Assembly: GCA_021234155.1 (NCBI GenBank)
Contig: JAJEKV010000027.1
Location: 5,454,623-5,518,622 of the forward strand
DNA length: 64,000 bases
Direction: 5' to 3'
Source of the DNA: Isoetes taiwanensis
Lineage: Eukaryota; Streptophyta; Lycopodiopsida; Isoetales; Isoetaceae
Below are positions 10,146-23,049 of this stretch, in pieces; position 1 is the first letter of the stretch; each line of letters starts with the position of its first letter. The position numbers and the translations under genes were made by a program. The notes beneath the pieces are model-generated. The model was not told the origin of the DNA, made no database searches, and saw only the letters and a list, made by a program, of their open reading frames with translations.

Positions 10146-12146
10146 CTATTCCAATTCTAGATCATCCAACACCAACGTTTTGTTAGGAACATAGCCTGCA
10201 TCTCTTAGCCGTGAATAAAGCTTCTCCAACTCAGCATATATCTCCATTGATTGTGGATGTGATCGGTCCCCTACTAAGAACTCGTGTATGACACAATTTA
10301 TCTCAATGGAGCTGCATCCCGGATTTTTTGTTATACCCTTGTCTGTCATCATTTTTCTCACCTTTGCTACATCATCCCACATGCCAGCCTCAGAATACAT
10401 GTTTGACAATAGTACATATGATGCATCTTGCAGTGGATCCAATTCAATTGCACGTTGTGCAGCATACTCTCCTTTTGGCACATTCCTCTGAATTTTACAA
10501 GCAGCTAAGAATATCTTCCATATTATGCTGTCAGCAATAAATGGCATCTCGTTGATAAGGTCCTCTGTTTCATCAAGCCAACCTGCGCGACCAAGAAGGT
10601 CAATCATACACCGGTTGTGTTCTAATCTTGGCATGACGCCATAATCAAATTGCATAGAAAGAAAGAGATGGCAACCATTGCCCACATATGGCGAATGACT
10701 GCATGCAGAGATGATACTAAGAAAGGTGATATCATCAGGATCCACACCATTGCTCTGCATCAATACAAATACTTTAAGGGCTTCGCCGCCATATCCATTT
10801 TGAGCATATGCTGCAATCATTGCATTCCATATAATCAAATCGCGATGCTGAACTTTATCAAAGATAGTCCTTGCTGTATGCAAACTTCCACACTTTGCAT
10901 ACGTATTGATAAGTGTGCTGCCAACAATAACGTCTGTCTCAAACCCCAGCTCAACAACATGAGCATGAATCAGTGACCCTTCATCCATAGCAGCTAAATC
11001 TGCACAAGCATCAAGAGCACTAACAAGCATGATCTTATCAGGCTTAATGCCCTCCAATTGGAGCTGTCGAAACAGTTGCAGACCTTTATCACCTCGTCCA
11101 TGATCAGTGTAAGCTGCAATCATTGAATTCCATGACACTATATCACGACGACGTATTTTTTTGAAGGCCTTTGATGCAAATTCTAGGCTTCCACACTTGC
11201 TGTACATATTGACTAGAGCAGTCCCAACAATAACATCCAGTTCAAATTTGTAGTCAAGAACATGAGCATGAAGCAACTTCCCTTCTGCTAGATCTCCTTT
11301 ACTGTTACAGATATTGAAAATGCTGGTAAAGGTAATCTTGTTTGGTGTTGTTTGCCCTTCCTGCATTTGACGAAATAATTCTATAGCCCTTTTGCCATCA
11401 TTGTGATGAACATATAAGGAAATCATTCCATTCCAGGTTACAATATTACGTTCCGGCATTTTTTTAAACATTTTCAAGGCACCATCTAGATTTCCACACT
11501 TACCATACATATTTACAAGAGCTGATCCAACAATTACGTGTTCCTCGTAACCAGCATCTAGAATTTGAGCATGAATTAGTTTCCCTTCTCCTAGAATATC
11601 AGGGCTACAGCAAGCAGTGAGAATTGTTACAAATGTGATTCTGTTTGGCAGCACATTAGCTTCTCTAGAATGGCGAAGAAGTTCAAGAGGCTTTTTGTGA
11701 TGTCCGCATTCAACGTATGCTCCTATCAATACATTCCATGTGATTATATTCCTGTTCTGCATTTTGTCAAACATGTTCTGTACATCTGTTAGGCTGCCAT
11801 ATTTAGCGTACATAATGAGCAGGTGATTTCCCAAAAATATATCCTGTTCAAGTTTGCTTCTTATAATTAGACGATGCACTCTTCTGCCTTCAGACACAGC
11901 CTTCGTGCCACCACATTCCTGCAATAGGTGCACCAAGACTTTTGAATCCACTTGCGCTGTCTGGTTTTCCAGAAAACCCAAGGCCTCCTTCAATCTTCCT
12001 TGTTCGCACAACAAAGCCACGTTGGTATTGAAAACAGCTGTTGCCCTTCCTTGCCCATTAGGCTTCTGGAAAGGCAGAGATTTTATAATCTCCTTCCGAG
12101 CTGAATTGCACACAATTGGATAAGGGTGGCTTATGTCTACCATCAT
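10146..12146 (-). CDS. PLS-class pentatricopeptide repeat protein, E subgroup
   Basis: A single uninterrupted ORF of 666 residues starts at tandem ATG codons. From about residue 60 to 565 it consists of PPR motifs in the P-L-S arrangement, with recurrent MYxKCGSL, NIVTWNxMI and AxExFxxM cores. The C terminus has an E1-like block (YVLLSNMYSEAGMWDDV, about 575-616) and an E2-like block (HEFLVGDRSHP to GYVP, about 617-660). It then stops at LELE with no DYW deaminase domain, and none is readable downstream. PLS/E proteins act in mitochondria or chloroplasts as RNA-binding factors, mostly specifying C-to-U editing sites, and recruit a deaminase in trans when DYW is absent. The N terminus is low in acidic residues but not a clear transit peptide. 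Lack of introns is usual for the family. The target RNA cannot be inferred. Confidence 0.93.
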   Translation of the reverse strand: MMVDISHPYPIVCNSARKEIIKSLPFQKPNGQGRATAVFNTNVALLCEQGRLKEALGFLENQTAQVDSKVLVHLLQECGGTKAVSEGRRVHRLIIRSKLEQDIFLGNHLLIMYAKYGSLTDVQNMFDKMQNRNIITWNVLIGAYVECGHHKKPLELLRHSREANVLPNRITFVTILTACCSPDILGEGKLIHAQILDAGYEEHVIVGSALVNMYGKCGNLDGALKMFKKMPERNIVTWNGMISLYVHHNDGKRAIELFRQMQEGQTTPNKITFTSIFNICNSKGDLAEGKLLHAHVLDYKFELDVIVGTALVNMYSKCGSLEFASKAFKKIRRRDIVSWNSMIAAYTDHGRGDKGLQLFRQLQLEGIKPDKIMLVSALDACADLAAMDEGSLIHAHVVELGFETDVIVGSTLINTYAKCGSLHTARTIFDKVQHRDLIIWNAMIAAYAQNGYGGEALKVFVLMQSNGVDPDDITFLSIISACSHSPYVGNGCHLFLSMQFDYGVMPRLEHNRCMIDLLGRAGWLDETEDLINEMPFIADSIIWKIFLAACKIQRNVPKGEYAAQRAIELDPLQDASYVLLSNMYSEAGMWDDVAKVRKMMTDKGITKNPGCSSIEINCVIHEFLVGDRSHPQSMEIYAELEKLYSRLRDAGYVPNKTLVLDDLELE

Positions 12147-12166
12147 TCTTCAAGGGAGATTTATGT

Positions 12167-12225
12167 TATTGACGTATTGTTATATGTGAGCTGATTCAGC
12201 TCACACATATAACAATACGTCAATA
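12167..12225. repeat. Near-perfect 28-bp palindrome in the PPR 5' leader
   Basis: 12167-12194 and 12196-12225 are inverted copies (tattgacgtattgttatatg and on) with a 2-nt insertion in one arm and essentially no loop. It lies 21-79 nt upstream of the PPR start codon on the coding strand, so a transcript starting further upstream would carry a long hairpin close to the start. Confidence 0.85.
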
Positions 12226-15200
12226 CAAAGTATAAGTCAAACAAGATTACAAATTTGAACTTGATAACAAAAGAAAACAAACCTCTTGTACAAGGCTTGG
12301 ACCAGATTCATAATTTGCAATGATTGGGACATTCATTAGAATTCCTAGCCCCTGAAATCTGCATATTACATAGAGAAGTCAGAGCTTTTTCATACTACAC
12401 TATTAAAAAAAATTGTATTCCATCATTTGCAAAATCAATAAGCCCTTGTTATATCTTTGACAGTCTAATCTTTATGCACCATTTAAAAACAGTCTAATCT
12501 TAAGTACCATTATAAGAAAGCATTCCAAGATGGACAGAATTTTACGATAATATCTATTACATATGGCTAAGGCTATTTCTATCACAGAACTACAGCAAAA
12601 AACGAAGTTACAAGTTACCTTCGCAGAAAAACAAGATGCCTAACCACCACAAGAGACAGGAAAGGAAAATAGAACTCAAAATAAAAAACAAGATGCATAA
12701 CCATCAGAAGAGACAGGAAAGGGAAATAGAATGTGGCAAATGGCAGGACAAAGAGATAAGATAAGAATTATGAGAGAAGAAGCCAAGTGTAGCATGATTA
12801 GTGTGTCAAAATCATAGGGCAGTATTGAACTAATGTGGAGAAAACATGGAAAACCAGATGGAATGACATAACACATAAATATGGCAGGCATAGAATGATA
12901 AAAGCAGACAAGGCAGAGGATTTCTAACTAAGCTACAGATTGTTAATCCTAATCCACTTTACTAAAGTCCATGAGTAATCCATGAAGAAAGTGAATATGA
13001 AAACTAATACCAGCTTATCTATTGCATTGCTAGAAGCAAAGATTTTTAACAGTAGGCACCTTGAGCAAACAAAAAATATTTTCTGTGGAGCAAGAATAGT
13101 GTATCAAAGATAAGCTATCAATCTATGTGAAGTTGCAATGAATACCTGTGCCAGAGCATGATTTATGAACTCCGATCATTTTGGCAGATTATAATGAGTC
13201 CATTCAAACAATTTCAGCTCCACATGCATTGATGAAATAGTGGCTGCGGCCGCCTGCTAGGGCTATGGCGGGAGTCCTCTGTGGACCGTCATCGGAGTCT
13301 CAAAACAAAAAATGAAATCCTTTCCCTCCTGTTTGGAAGCCCCCGCATGCTTTTGCCATGGCCACCCTCCCCTATCCACGTGTCAAAACATCTGAGTTGG
13401 TTATGGGTTAAGCCATTTGGTCATAATCTACAGTACCAGACAGTCCTTCAAAATTCGATGGCCGTTCTGGACCCTCGCCTAGGTTAGAGCAGAAGATGCT
13501 CCACAAAGGTATGGATCGACGCCTTATGATGCTCCACAAGGGTCAAGCAGGGCTTTGTTAGCTCCTATTTATCGTAGCTCTATTTCAGCCTTAATTAAGA
13601 TCATAGTTCCCGGCATCACAGGATAATCTGATTCGATCATGATCTAGAGTAGACTGTTTTCAAAATTCAATGGCCATTTTGGACCGTCGCCTAGGTTAGA
13701 TCAGAAGATGCTAACCTTCTGATCCCTTTGCTATGTAGGACAACAATGGTAGTCAATCCACATTTTGATCTATGTACCTTGCTGCTGATCTGTTGCTACT
13801 CATCGCTCCTTCAGCCTGCCATTTCCTTCCTAGGTTTATCTTAATCAATTATTATCAGCACATAATGTTGCAAACTGGTAAATAGCATATATGTGCTGGC
13901 ACAAGATCCATTCTTGGTTTGTTTTTGAGGTTATGACTCTGCATATTGCTTTGTAGGCCTATCTTTTCTTGGATTATAGGGTCTGTGATTATTCTCAGTA
14001 TAACAGGGTACCTCTGCATAGGCATCCCCTAAACTAGTGGCTAGACATAGGCACCCCCTAAACTAGTGGCTAGATGGAGGATTAAGTTTGGCAACTCCCA
14101 ATTCCAGGCAATTGCATCAGATTATATTTGTCATGTTTAGGGCTGTGTATATGTTCAGTATAATAGGATACCTCTGCATAGGGATCCTCTAAACTGTTGG
14201 CTAAGCTTCCCAAGGAGTATGGATGCAATAGAATTGACAACTCCTTTAACTATCCGTGTGGCGTTATTTAATTTGTTTGTTTGAAATTATTTTCTTGGTT
14301 TAGGCTTAGTGTCATTTAGCTGAATGATGTTGAAAATTATTTGCTTGTGTCCTTTCAAGAAAGTCTTGTCGCTTCCAACTTCAAAAAGTGCACGAATCCT
14401 GTAGTGGACCCTCAGCCTGCGTAACCTGCTGCAGTCTTGTCCGCTAACTTTCTTCGTATTTTGTTTGGTGGGTAATGCCTAAAGATACTTGTTTAAGGAT
14501 TTCTTATTATGCTTATAGATGATATCGCATTATGCATATGTAGGTTTTTGCAGGCAGCTCAATTGGGTGGAAGGATTATCTCTTAAGGGTCTTTATTCTG
14601 GTTTAAATGGAAACCTTGCTGGAGTCCTACAGTAAGTGCTTTCTTGTTTATTTACAAGTTATAAATTTCCATAAAAAACTCTATTTTACTTTGTATCAGA
14701 GGCATGACTGTATGAAGAATTATAATATTTTAGACAAACTTATGAAACAAAGAAAACAATTGTTAGGACTGCTAAGAACATCCGCATCTGCATGAATTTT
14801 TGGTGCTTATGACAAGAAGGTTTGCTAATGCACCATATTTTGCTCGAATGTTTAAGCATGAATGCAAGGGAAGGAGGCACAAAGAAGGACCTTAAGTGAA
14901 GTTATTTATGCCCTTCAGAACTTGGTAGGAAGTAAAGGATCATAGATGGCAGAGGGGAGTGCTATTCCATCAGGGGTTGAGAGGGGCCTTACATCCTATG
15001 CCTGGAGCAATTGAACTTGACTAACTAATTGGGTGTGTACGAACCTGTCAAGCAGAAGCTGCTCAAAATATTTCCAGAGAATTTTAGTTCAATTGCTGGT
15101 TCGAACCTATTGTGTTTTCCTGTCATTACATAGTTTAGCACATTTGTTGTTCTTACTTGGTAAAACAGGCCATTGAAACCAATACATGATTTAAAGTGAA

Positions 15201-15670
15201 ATTCTAGTAAGAAAAGAAACCACATCTACTAGCAGCTTTTACAAAATCCTGCTTTTAAATAACCATGATATATGATGAAAACAACAAAAATTGAGGGTCC
15301 AGTACAACTACATACAGTCCCAGATATGGTGATATGCTTGCACACACTGTTTACTGCGAGCAATGGTACAGATTTATGTAGATAATCAGATGCTGGTTTC
15401 TAGTGGGCAGAGAGGATAAGCAGCCACTCAATAGTACAGAAACGGTCGATAGAAATGGCGCCTCTCGGCCGTACAGTCCAACAATGCAATGAGAACATCA
15501 ATGCTTTGTGAGGGAGATGTCTAAAGATTATTTACATTTAACTTTAGCTTGTCTTGTTCGGAGTTATGACGATGCATATTGCTCTTTTTGCAGAACTTGA
15601 GCATGGAGCGACCTGCTATTGCTGGAAGTTTACGGAAACTTAAGAGTAAGAAGTAAGAATTCATTGTTGT
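12226..15670. other. Intergenic DNA with local duplications and exon-like relics
   Basis: No intact gene. A roughly 65-bp stretch near 13437-13500 recurs at about 13650-13713 (ttcaaaattcratggcc, ctaggttaga, cagaagatgct). Another pair lies at 13999-14080 and 14157-14210 (gtacctctgcatagg). Short open stretches near 14555-14633 and 15597-15650, each between an AG and a GTAAG-type donor, could be exon relics. I could not assign them. Confidence 0.5.
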
Positions 15671-15674
15671 AGGG

Positions 15675-15850
15675 GTTTAATTGATGAAGGTTATCATTGT
15701 TTTGATTCTATGTTACAAGATTATCTCTTTAGACCATTAGCAGATCATTGCAGATGCATGCTTTCACTTTTAAGCAGAGCATGGCAAATAGATGAAGTCG
15801 AGGATTTTTCTAATAAAATACCAATAGAGCCTGATTTTGGTGAGTTGGGC
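15675..15850 (+). pseudogene. PPR gene fragment
   Basis: The plus-strand frame reads GLIDEGYHCFDSML, then a CRCML..LLSRAWQIDEVEDF stretch and IPIEPDF. This is the recognisable end of the last PPR-S motif region of a PLS-type PPR protein (family pattern LVDEG, CMVDLLGRAG, DEAEDFI, MPIEPD). The frame stops soon after and nothing upstream continues it, so this is a decayed fragment. Confidence 0.75.
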
Positions 15851-18040
15851 TAAATGTGTGGCAAATAAGAACCTCCTTCCTTTTTAGAATTCTTCTTCAA
15901 GTATTCTCTTTTGACCTCTCATAACTTGGGCATTACGGTTTGATATTTAAATTTTTGGGATGTCAAATCATTTCATGAAATCATTACAAGAATCTTGTTG
16001 GAGACTTTAATGCTTGTATAGGTCGATCTAGAACTTGAAAGTTCTATTTTAAACAAGCCAAACACTCTTTTTGAAGGGAAATTTAGTGACTTCCTAGACG
16101 GAGGAGAAAATATGTCTTCTGGGCTGGAGTTCAATTCTCCAATCTCTTTTTTTAGGTGCCTTACTGCAGCTAACTAATCTAACTTTCACGAACAGCATAC
16201 ATAATGAATCTTTGCATAGTAAATTTTATGTTTATAGAATCAGGGCTTTTCTAATATGCACTTTCAAATGCCAAGTATAATGATTTCAGACTTCAGCTTT
16301 TCATATTTGGTGATTGTACTCAATTATCGGTCGTAGAACTCTTATATTTCACCAGGGAACTATAGGTCTTTTAACTTTGGAGTAATTAGCAGATTAAAAT
16401 CAAGGAACTGCGTACCTCTTATGTGGTGTAAGAGAATCTTATTCTCCACATGATGGTCTGATGGCACTTTGGTTACAAATGGGATGCAAGGACATCCCAT
16501 ATTTTGATATGCCACCATATCAGAACATAGTCTACTTGTCAGCGATTCATACATGGTTCTCCTTGCTCGAAACTTATTACGTAACTTAAATCCTAACATA
16601 TTGTATTGAACTTGAACTACATAAGAGAATAAGTATTGAGTCAACCTACCAGTAGAGCTTGACTTGACAGCTCTAGTATTCTAACATTCTTAACAATCAC
16701 CTCCGCAAAATGTGACTGAATACAATTGTTGCAAACAATGCTCTGTCATGATTACTACCATCTCAAATCATAACATAAGCATGTGCTTATATTAACAATT
16801 GTGTGTACCATGATGTAGCCTCTAAGGTAATAGGTTTGAAACACGAGAGTTGTTTTAATGCTAAAATTTGTATATGAATCGATATCTTCTTTTGCTCAAT
16901 GTTAATTTGAAGTTAAAGTTTGCATGTCAATTGACACCATTTGTAGGTTGTAGTGGATATAAGTTGTCATTTTACGTTGTATTATTATCATTTGGGGTGT
17001 ATTTAAAATTTTTGTGACCATTAGATGTTCGCATATCTTGCAGCATATTCCCTCTCATGGCCTGACAGCCCTCCAATGCAGGTCAAGATAGAGTCAAATC
17101 CCTGGTTTTTGACTTACCCCTCACAAATAAACTATTCTATGGTTTGGAGTGCACTACAGCAGCATACCAACGCCCATACCAATGCCGTATATACCGCCAG
17201 GAGCTTTCGTGTCTGCCAAGAAAACAGATCTTGCCTTCTAATGAAAACAATCACAAAAACTCCTGCAAGCACTACACTAGCAAGCACCGCACTACAAGTC
17301 CAACAACTCTGATGGCACCTATACATTACCCAAAACCAGATTCCAGCCTGATGGAACCAAAACCTTATGCTTGAATCCTTTATTCACAGAAGAACAGGCG
17401 CTCATGCTTGTTTAGCTCGACAGGATACTAGGTAAAAAAAAATAGATGATGGCCGAACACAGCCTAACACAACATGCTCCATGGCTCAGCGGCAAATCTG
17501 TCGGAATTAACAAGGCCGTGCCTTAACAGAGCTTTTCTGAAAACCCCAAGAGACCCCTTTGTGGCCTATATGGACGATTTCTCCCTTTGCAGACTCACAC
17601 ACCCCTGTGGCCGCTATGCCTTTGGAGCGTGGCTTCTAGCAGAAGCCTAGCTGCCGTCACAAACAACTCAAGAATAGGCTGCTGAAACTGAAGCTGGAGC
17701 CATGGCTTCCGGCAGCCATCTGCTTCCAACACCTGCACATGCCGAAAATAGAACAAAAACAAAATATGCTTCCGTTTCAAATCCAGCATGCCAGCATCAG
17801 CATTATACGTATTCGAATACGATCATGCTGAAAAACCTTCATAAATCATAGGATATAAATAGGGTATAAATATACCCTTTCTGATTTCGGGCACATTATT
17901 GGCCTTGTTTGGTTATCTTGCAATATTTGGCCTTAGTTGGTCCTGTTCAACAAGATATGCTAGTATGTTTTTATCTTGAGCAAATGCAACACGTATCCTT
18001 GAAACCCCTGCCCCCCTCCCCCCTTCCAAACAAAAAGAAA
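15851..18040. other. Intergenic, no gene recognised
   Basis: Only short chance ORFs are present. Nothing with domain-like content was seen. Confidence 0.5.
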
Positions 18041-18044
18041 AGGA

Positions 18045-18110
18045 GATAAGGAAGGAAGGAAGAAAATTTTAACGTCCACGGAACCCAATCGGGTTATGGG
18101 ACCAAGGGGA
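18045..18110 (-). repeat. SINE-like 3' tail with (TTCC)n
   Basis: On the minus strand the sequence reads gtggacgttaaaattttc followed by repeated ttcc. The same layout (gacgt-taaaat followed by a TTCC or TTC run) is seen on the minus strand at 40384-40450 and 47036-47096. A similar tail closes the LINE relic at about 26165-26200. This suggests one retroposon family with a simple-repeat tail. Its body was not delimited. Confidence 0.45.
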
Positions 18111-20167
18111 CTAGCAAAAAGGTGTAACATAAGGCTTGGACAATTTTAAGCTTAAATTCACTTATGCAAAATGGAAAAAAGGCAGTCACATCCATTAGAT
18201 ATAGTTTTATTATGCTTTTGGAATGGAATTGAATTGAATTTAAATAATATGATAATGCAAGGTACCGAAAAAGTGTGAAAGCACTACAGAGTGTTAGCTT
18301 CATAGAGCGTTGTTTTAAAAGATGTACCAAGACAACTAAAAAAAAAACACTGCCAGTTGCGTTTCTTTAGGTATAGCTTCTCACCCCACAAGCCTAAGCC
18401 TATGAGCCTAACCATCTTCCATGTCTAGACATAAGTCACCCCTCTACATGGCTTAGGGTAGGTTTTTCGCACATCAACTGTCCGCCGATCTTCAAGCTAC
18501 ACCCGCAAGACTCGGCTCGACTAAAGCAGTGTCGGCTCGGCTAAAGCAGTGTCGGCAAGACAACTGAAATTCACATGAATAATGTATGAAAAGGGCATAA
18601 GGGTTTATGAGATAAATAGGAATAGAATGAAATTTATGAATGAACTGAAGGAAATTTTGTGTAAACAAATCTAATAAGAAAACAAATATAGCGGAGCATA
18701 TATTGGTGACAACGATGTGAGTTAACTGTTCAAAATAAACAAAAGCACAAGGATTTGAAACCACGCGTGTAATTATCAAGCCTAACATGCGACCATTAGG
18801 TTACCACGTGCCACAATTCATAATGATTTTGAAGTTAAGTATAATATGAGAAAGAGAGGAGCAAATGATTATTAGAAACTTTTTGCAAATCAGATTAGCA
18901 CGAAGAAAAATAAAGTAGGACGAGAAATAGAGGAGCAAATGATTATTAGCAGTAGTGCACCGTGAATGGTGGACAACTTTTGCATGTTGACACACATATA
19001 GAATAGAATAGGATAGGTTTTTATATACACACATATAGAAGGATAGGGAGGAAAATTTCTAAGCATGAGATAGTTATTAGTGCTCATGGCCATTTAATTA
19101 TCTCAAAGCATTTAGCACAACGCATCAAACGGATAGTAATTGCAATACCCAAATCTCTTCATGCATCCTTGACATGTTTGGAACTTTTAACAAGTTTTGT
19201 TCTATACTTTGTTGTCTTCTAATTTTATTGTTTTGCCACGTAGCAGCCACATCAGCATTTTAAATAGCTGACATGGCATGTGTAAGCTTCACCGTGCTAT
19301 GCAAACCAAAAATTAATCCTTGCCACATCAGCAACGAGAAGGCAGAAAAAAAAAATCGTCCCATTCGAACTCAAATTTTGCTCGATTTTCTGCCATACTA
19401 CTATCATCGGTCATAAATTCCTGTACGCTCAAGGTTTTTGCAGCCCAATTTCTTCAGCTCAGTTTTCAGGCTCTGGCCCGGCAATAAATAAAGATGCAGG
19501 TTTAATTAGGAGGCATATATTACAGACCCCAATTAGTCAGCCTGTTTGTCCTTATCTCACGGCAGTTCTTGGTAAACATCTATTTTCGCTTCGCAATGTA
19601 TGTTATCATTTTGACTTTTGTAGCTTCGCTTCGAGACTTCTTGTTAATTCTCTTGTTTTGGTCTGTGTGGATGTTTGCATGGTCCATGTAGAGTATAGTA
19701 AGTTTGATTAACACGATTGTTTTTGTTGATTAAATAATGCTAATTTTCATGCTGTGGCTTCTCTCTTTGTTGGAATAGCATAAGAGTAGGAGAGCTATTC
19801 AAGAGCAAGATCGAAATGACGTTTTTTAGATCAATGTTATGTTGGTGTGGTGGGATCTTTGGTACAAAGAACTTTGATTCCAAGGCATAGATTTAGGATC
19901 AAGCCTTGTGTTTTTTATGTTGTAAACGTGGATTTTTGCAAAACCATTATGTTGTTGGATGTGTGGACTTGCTTATGTGTTGCCTTTGCTTGTGTTTCTA
20001 ATGTTGCCATGTTTTATTGTGTGAGCAGTGGAATTGCCAGAGGAGATAGTTAGATAGATAGAATTTCTACGCCTGCTGAGACCACCAAGTGCCATGAGAG
20101 GGGAAAGGAGTTGAGATGTCCTTCATCAGATGGAACACCTAGACCCGTTCCTTCTTCATCGTCTATA
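18111..20167. other. Intergenic, no gene recognised
   Basis: A 20-bp tandem pair (tcggctcgactaaagcagtg) is at 18514-18555. A repeated gaggagcaaatgattattag occurs at 18855 and 18931. An upstream exon of the next gene could lie near its 3' end but was not identified. Confidence 0.5.
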
Positions 20168-21640
20168 ATGACATTTGCAATGGTATCGTTTGATTGGATC
20201 CACCAGGCTACTGCATTTCTCTTCAATGATTACTTTGGGTAACTACTTTCTCCTTTAAGGGGATAAAACCACTTATTCTAATCATCACAACATACTTGTC
20301 ATTTATGAAAACATGCTCAAAACTGCAGGACTCCTCCAAGGAATTATTCACGCCATCGAGTTTATAGTCGAGCCATTATAAGTGCTTTGTTAACAATTTT
20401 TGCAATTGTTTATATGATATTTGGAAGAGTCCCACTTACTCAGACTACCACAATAAGGCGGTTGAAACAAAGGTGGTTTGAAAATAGGAACTTTGACAAA
20501 GATTACACTGGCATTCTTAATTGCCCTTGCAATACCAATTCAATGGACTACAATAACATCACCACCTTCGTGGCCATGTATGGTAATGGCACCAGAGTTA
20601 TAATGGATCCAAGCACCTTTCCCACCACATTCTGTAATCAAATTTGGAACTTGCCTGCAACTTGGCCTCCTTCGTATGCCTGTGTTCCTATTGTGCAGAA
20701 GTGTTCTAGTTTATATATTGGAAATACTGTGCCTACTCCGGATCTCCTCATGCCAAACGTTTTGACACAGACCATTGCTTCTATGATCATGAGTAAGAAG
20801 CTTCTTCTTTTTTGTTTGCTAGCAAAAAATAATTTGTTTACTATGATGATCATGGTGATGATATAAGTAGTATCATATAGCTAGCATCTCAGAGTTCATC
20901 TGAAAGTGATATGATCTATAAGATTAAGCATCATATACAAGAATGAATTATCATACAGTGATGACATAACAATAGAGTTGATCATTTAGGTTAGGCTTCC
21001 TTATGCAACCCAATAATATGTTGGCTGATTATGAGAGGCTTGTTGATTATGTTGACCAGATGTTCCATTCTGTTCCAAAACTAGATATTTCTTGCACCAA
21101 TAATTGACAAAATAATGGTATTTTGCAGAGACATGTCTGGAGCAACAAAGATATTATAGGCTCCTTCTTATAGCAATGAAGACAGCAGGGAAGGGAAATA
21201 AACAACCAGAGATAACTATGGTAGATGGAATAGCAAATTCCCTGATGGCAGCACTGATGGCCTTTTCAGAGAATCCAACTGAGGATTCAGAGGAGGCCTA
21301 TTACTGGAATGCACCAACAACATATTATCCGGCGGGTCCGAGCCTCTTAACATTGATGAACATTACATTTAAGATCGATTACTACTATTTAAACTACAGA
21401 AGATCCTGCAATCCACCGTTCTGTGATGAAAGAATTGTGCTGCAGACATGGTTCAGAGTATACCTAGGTCTCACTCAGGTTGGTGGCATAACTGCCATAA
21501 CGCTTCTCATAGCAAGAACAGGTTGGTCCCTTCTCGCGTATTTCCTTGGTAAAAGGCAAATGACTCCTCCACCCTCAATTGGTGGGTCTGGAAGACTGAG
21601 TCGCGGCCCACAGACCCCGTCTCCCATGCCTTACACATAA
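20168..21640 (+). CDS. Two-transmembrane protein with Cys-rich ectodomain, family unknown
   Basis: Three exons fit in frame: 20168-20238, 20329-20792 and 21129-21640, with GT-AG introns of 90 and 336 bp. They give 348 residues. The first in-frame ATG after a stop at 20051 was taken as start; a further upstream exon is possible. TM1 is at about residues 38-58 (IISALLTIFAIVYMIFG) and TM2 at about 295-318 (ITAITLLIARTGWSLLAYFLG). The roughly 235-residue loop between them has eight cysteines (CPC, FC, ACVPIVQKC, TC, CNPPFC) and N-glycosylation sequons (NIT, NGT, NIT), so it is probably extracellular. The tail is short and rich in Pro and Ser. An AATAAATAATAA run at 21717 may act in polyadenylation. 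Two-TM, large-ectodomain topology recalls trimeric channels, but no signature of ENaC/ASIC or P2X was seen. Confidence 0.7.
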
Positions 21641-23049
21641 TTACCACTTTTTTTTTTGCATGGTTCCTATTGCAGTTGTAAGTATTCTTTTTCATCACTC
21701 ATCCTTCCTTGTGTTTGAATAAATAATAACGTTTTCAAGGTACAAACAGTTTTCTTTTGAAACTCAAACTTGCTTAGCTGCTTAGCGATGTGAACAAACT
21801 CTTCAAGCTTAATAGAATCAATTATGCAGATGGGGAAGAATTAAATTGAATTGGTCCTTTGTCTACGAAGATTCTCTTATGGTTTTAAATATGCAATGTT
21901 AAGTCAAAAAGAAGTGATCTGATTGTTGATGGGGGAAGCAATTAACAATACTCAAGTGGGGAACACAAGATGGATGAAATTCTTTGTCCATTGTTGTATA
22001 ACGTTGCCAAAATCGTGGAAAACCATGGCCTCCAATCTTGAAGGAATTTTTACCAAAATTATTAATCCAGTCATAGGTGCCTCTACATAAAGCCGACCGA
22101 TTCGATTACCATGCCGATATCCATGCATTCATCTCGTGTTCACAATAACAACAAAATTAATTATCTCAAATACATTGCCTTTCTTTCTCAAAAAGAAACA
22201 ACGGGATAAGGAAATCTAATCCTTTAAAAAACACCGATATTTTCTCTCCAAAGGAAACAAATGGAAAAGCAAGCAGTAGGGGATATAAAATAAAAGGAAA
22301 TTGTTTGCTCCTTGTTGTTTGACCCCATTAATGATGCTAAAAGCTCCGCCCATAATGTTAGAAGAGGAAGACATATGATCAGTTGCTCAAAAACTTTATC
22401 ATATCAAGAAATCCAAGACTACCAAAGGTCTTTCTTTCACTACGAGGTTACGCTTTGTTGTGAAAATGGCCATGATCACTGTAAAATTAGTAGGAGAAGG
22501 ACCCACTTCCGCCATGTATAGTGGCAGGGACAAGTCCCATCTAGATGTGTTATGTCCCATAAGTTCCACGAGCTTCCACTGGATGTTATCTATCTACCTA
22601 CCTACCTAGAAATATTTTTGGGTTGCCATATAGGGGGCAAACCTTTGATTTGAGTTATTTTTTTGAAAGTTTACCAGACTCTGAAAAGTTCCCACATCGC
22701 TTTGTTTTTTGAAGGATGGAGTAAAACTGCAACATAGCTTCTTTGGACAACCAAGGGCTATCTTATAGTCATCTACTGGGATTTCACACTCTTGGAGGAG
22801 TAGGAGGAGGCAGAGGATCTAGTGGATTTGGAATAAAACTTGGAAATGTTTGAAAAGTACATTATGAATTGATTATATTGTAAATATGATATAGGAGATA
22901 CCGTGTATATTGAATGATATAATATGATTACGAGAAGTTAAGAAAAACTTTGTGGCGATTCCCTTTAAGGATATACTCTGCATGAGCAAGACTTTAATAG
23001 TGGTGGATGTAAGGACCCTATTAGTTTTGAGTTTCTCAACTTGGCATTA
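21641..23049. other. Intergenic, no gene recognised
   Basis: AT-rich; only short ORFs without recognisable content. (CTAC)n-like microsatellite at 22590-22607. Confidence 0.5.

Noticed and set aside
17025-17374. Overlapping ORFs on both strands
   Set aside because: No domain, no conserved start, no splice context; likely chance.
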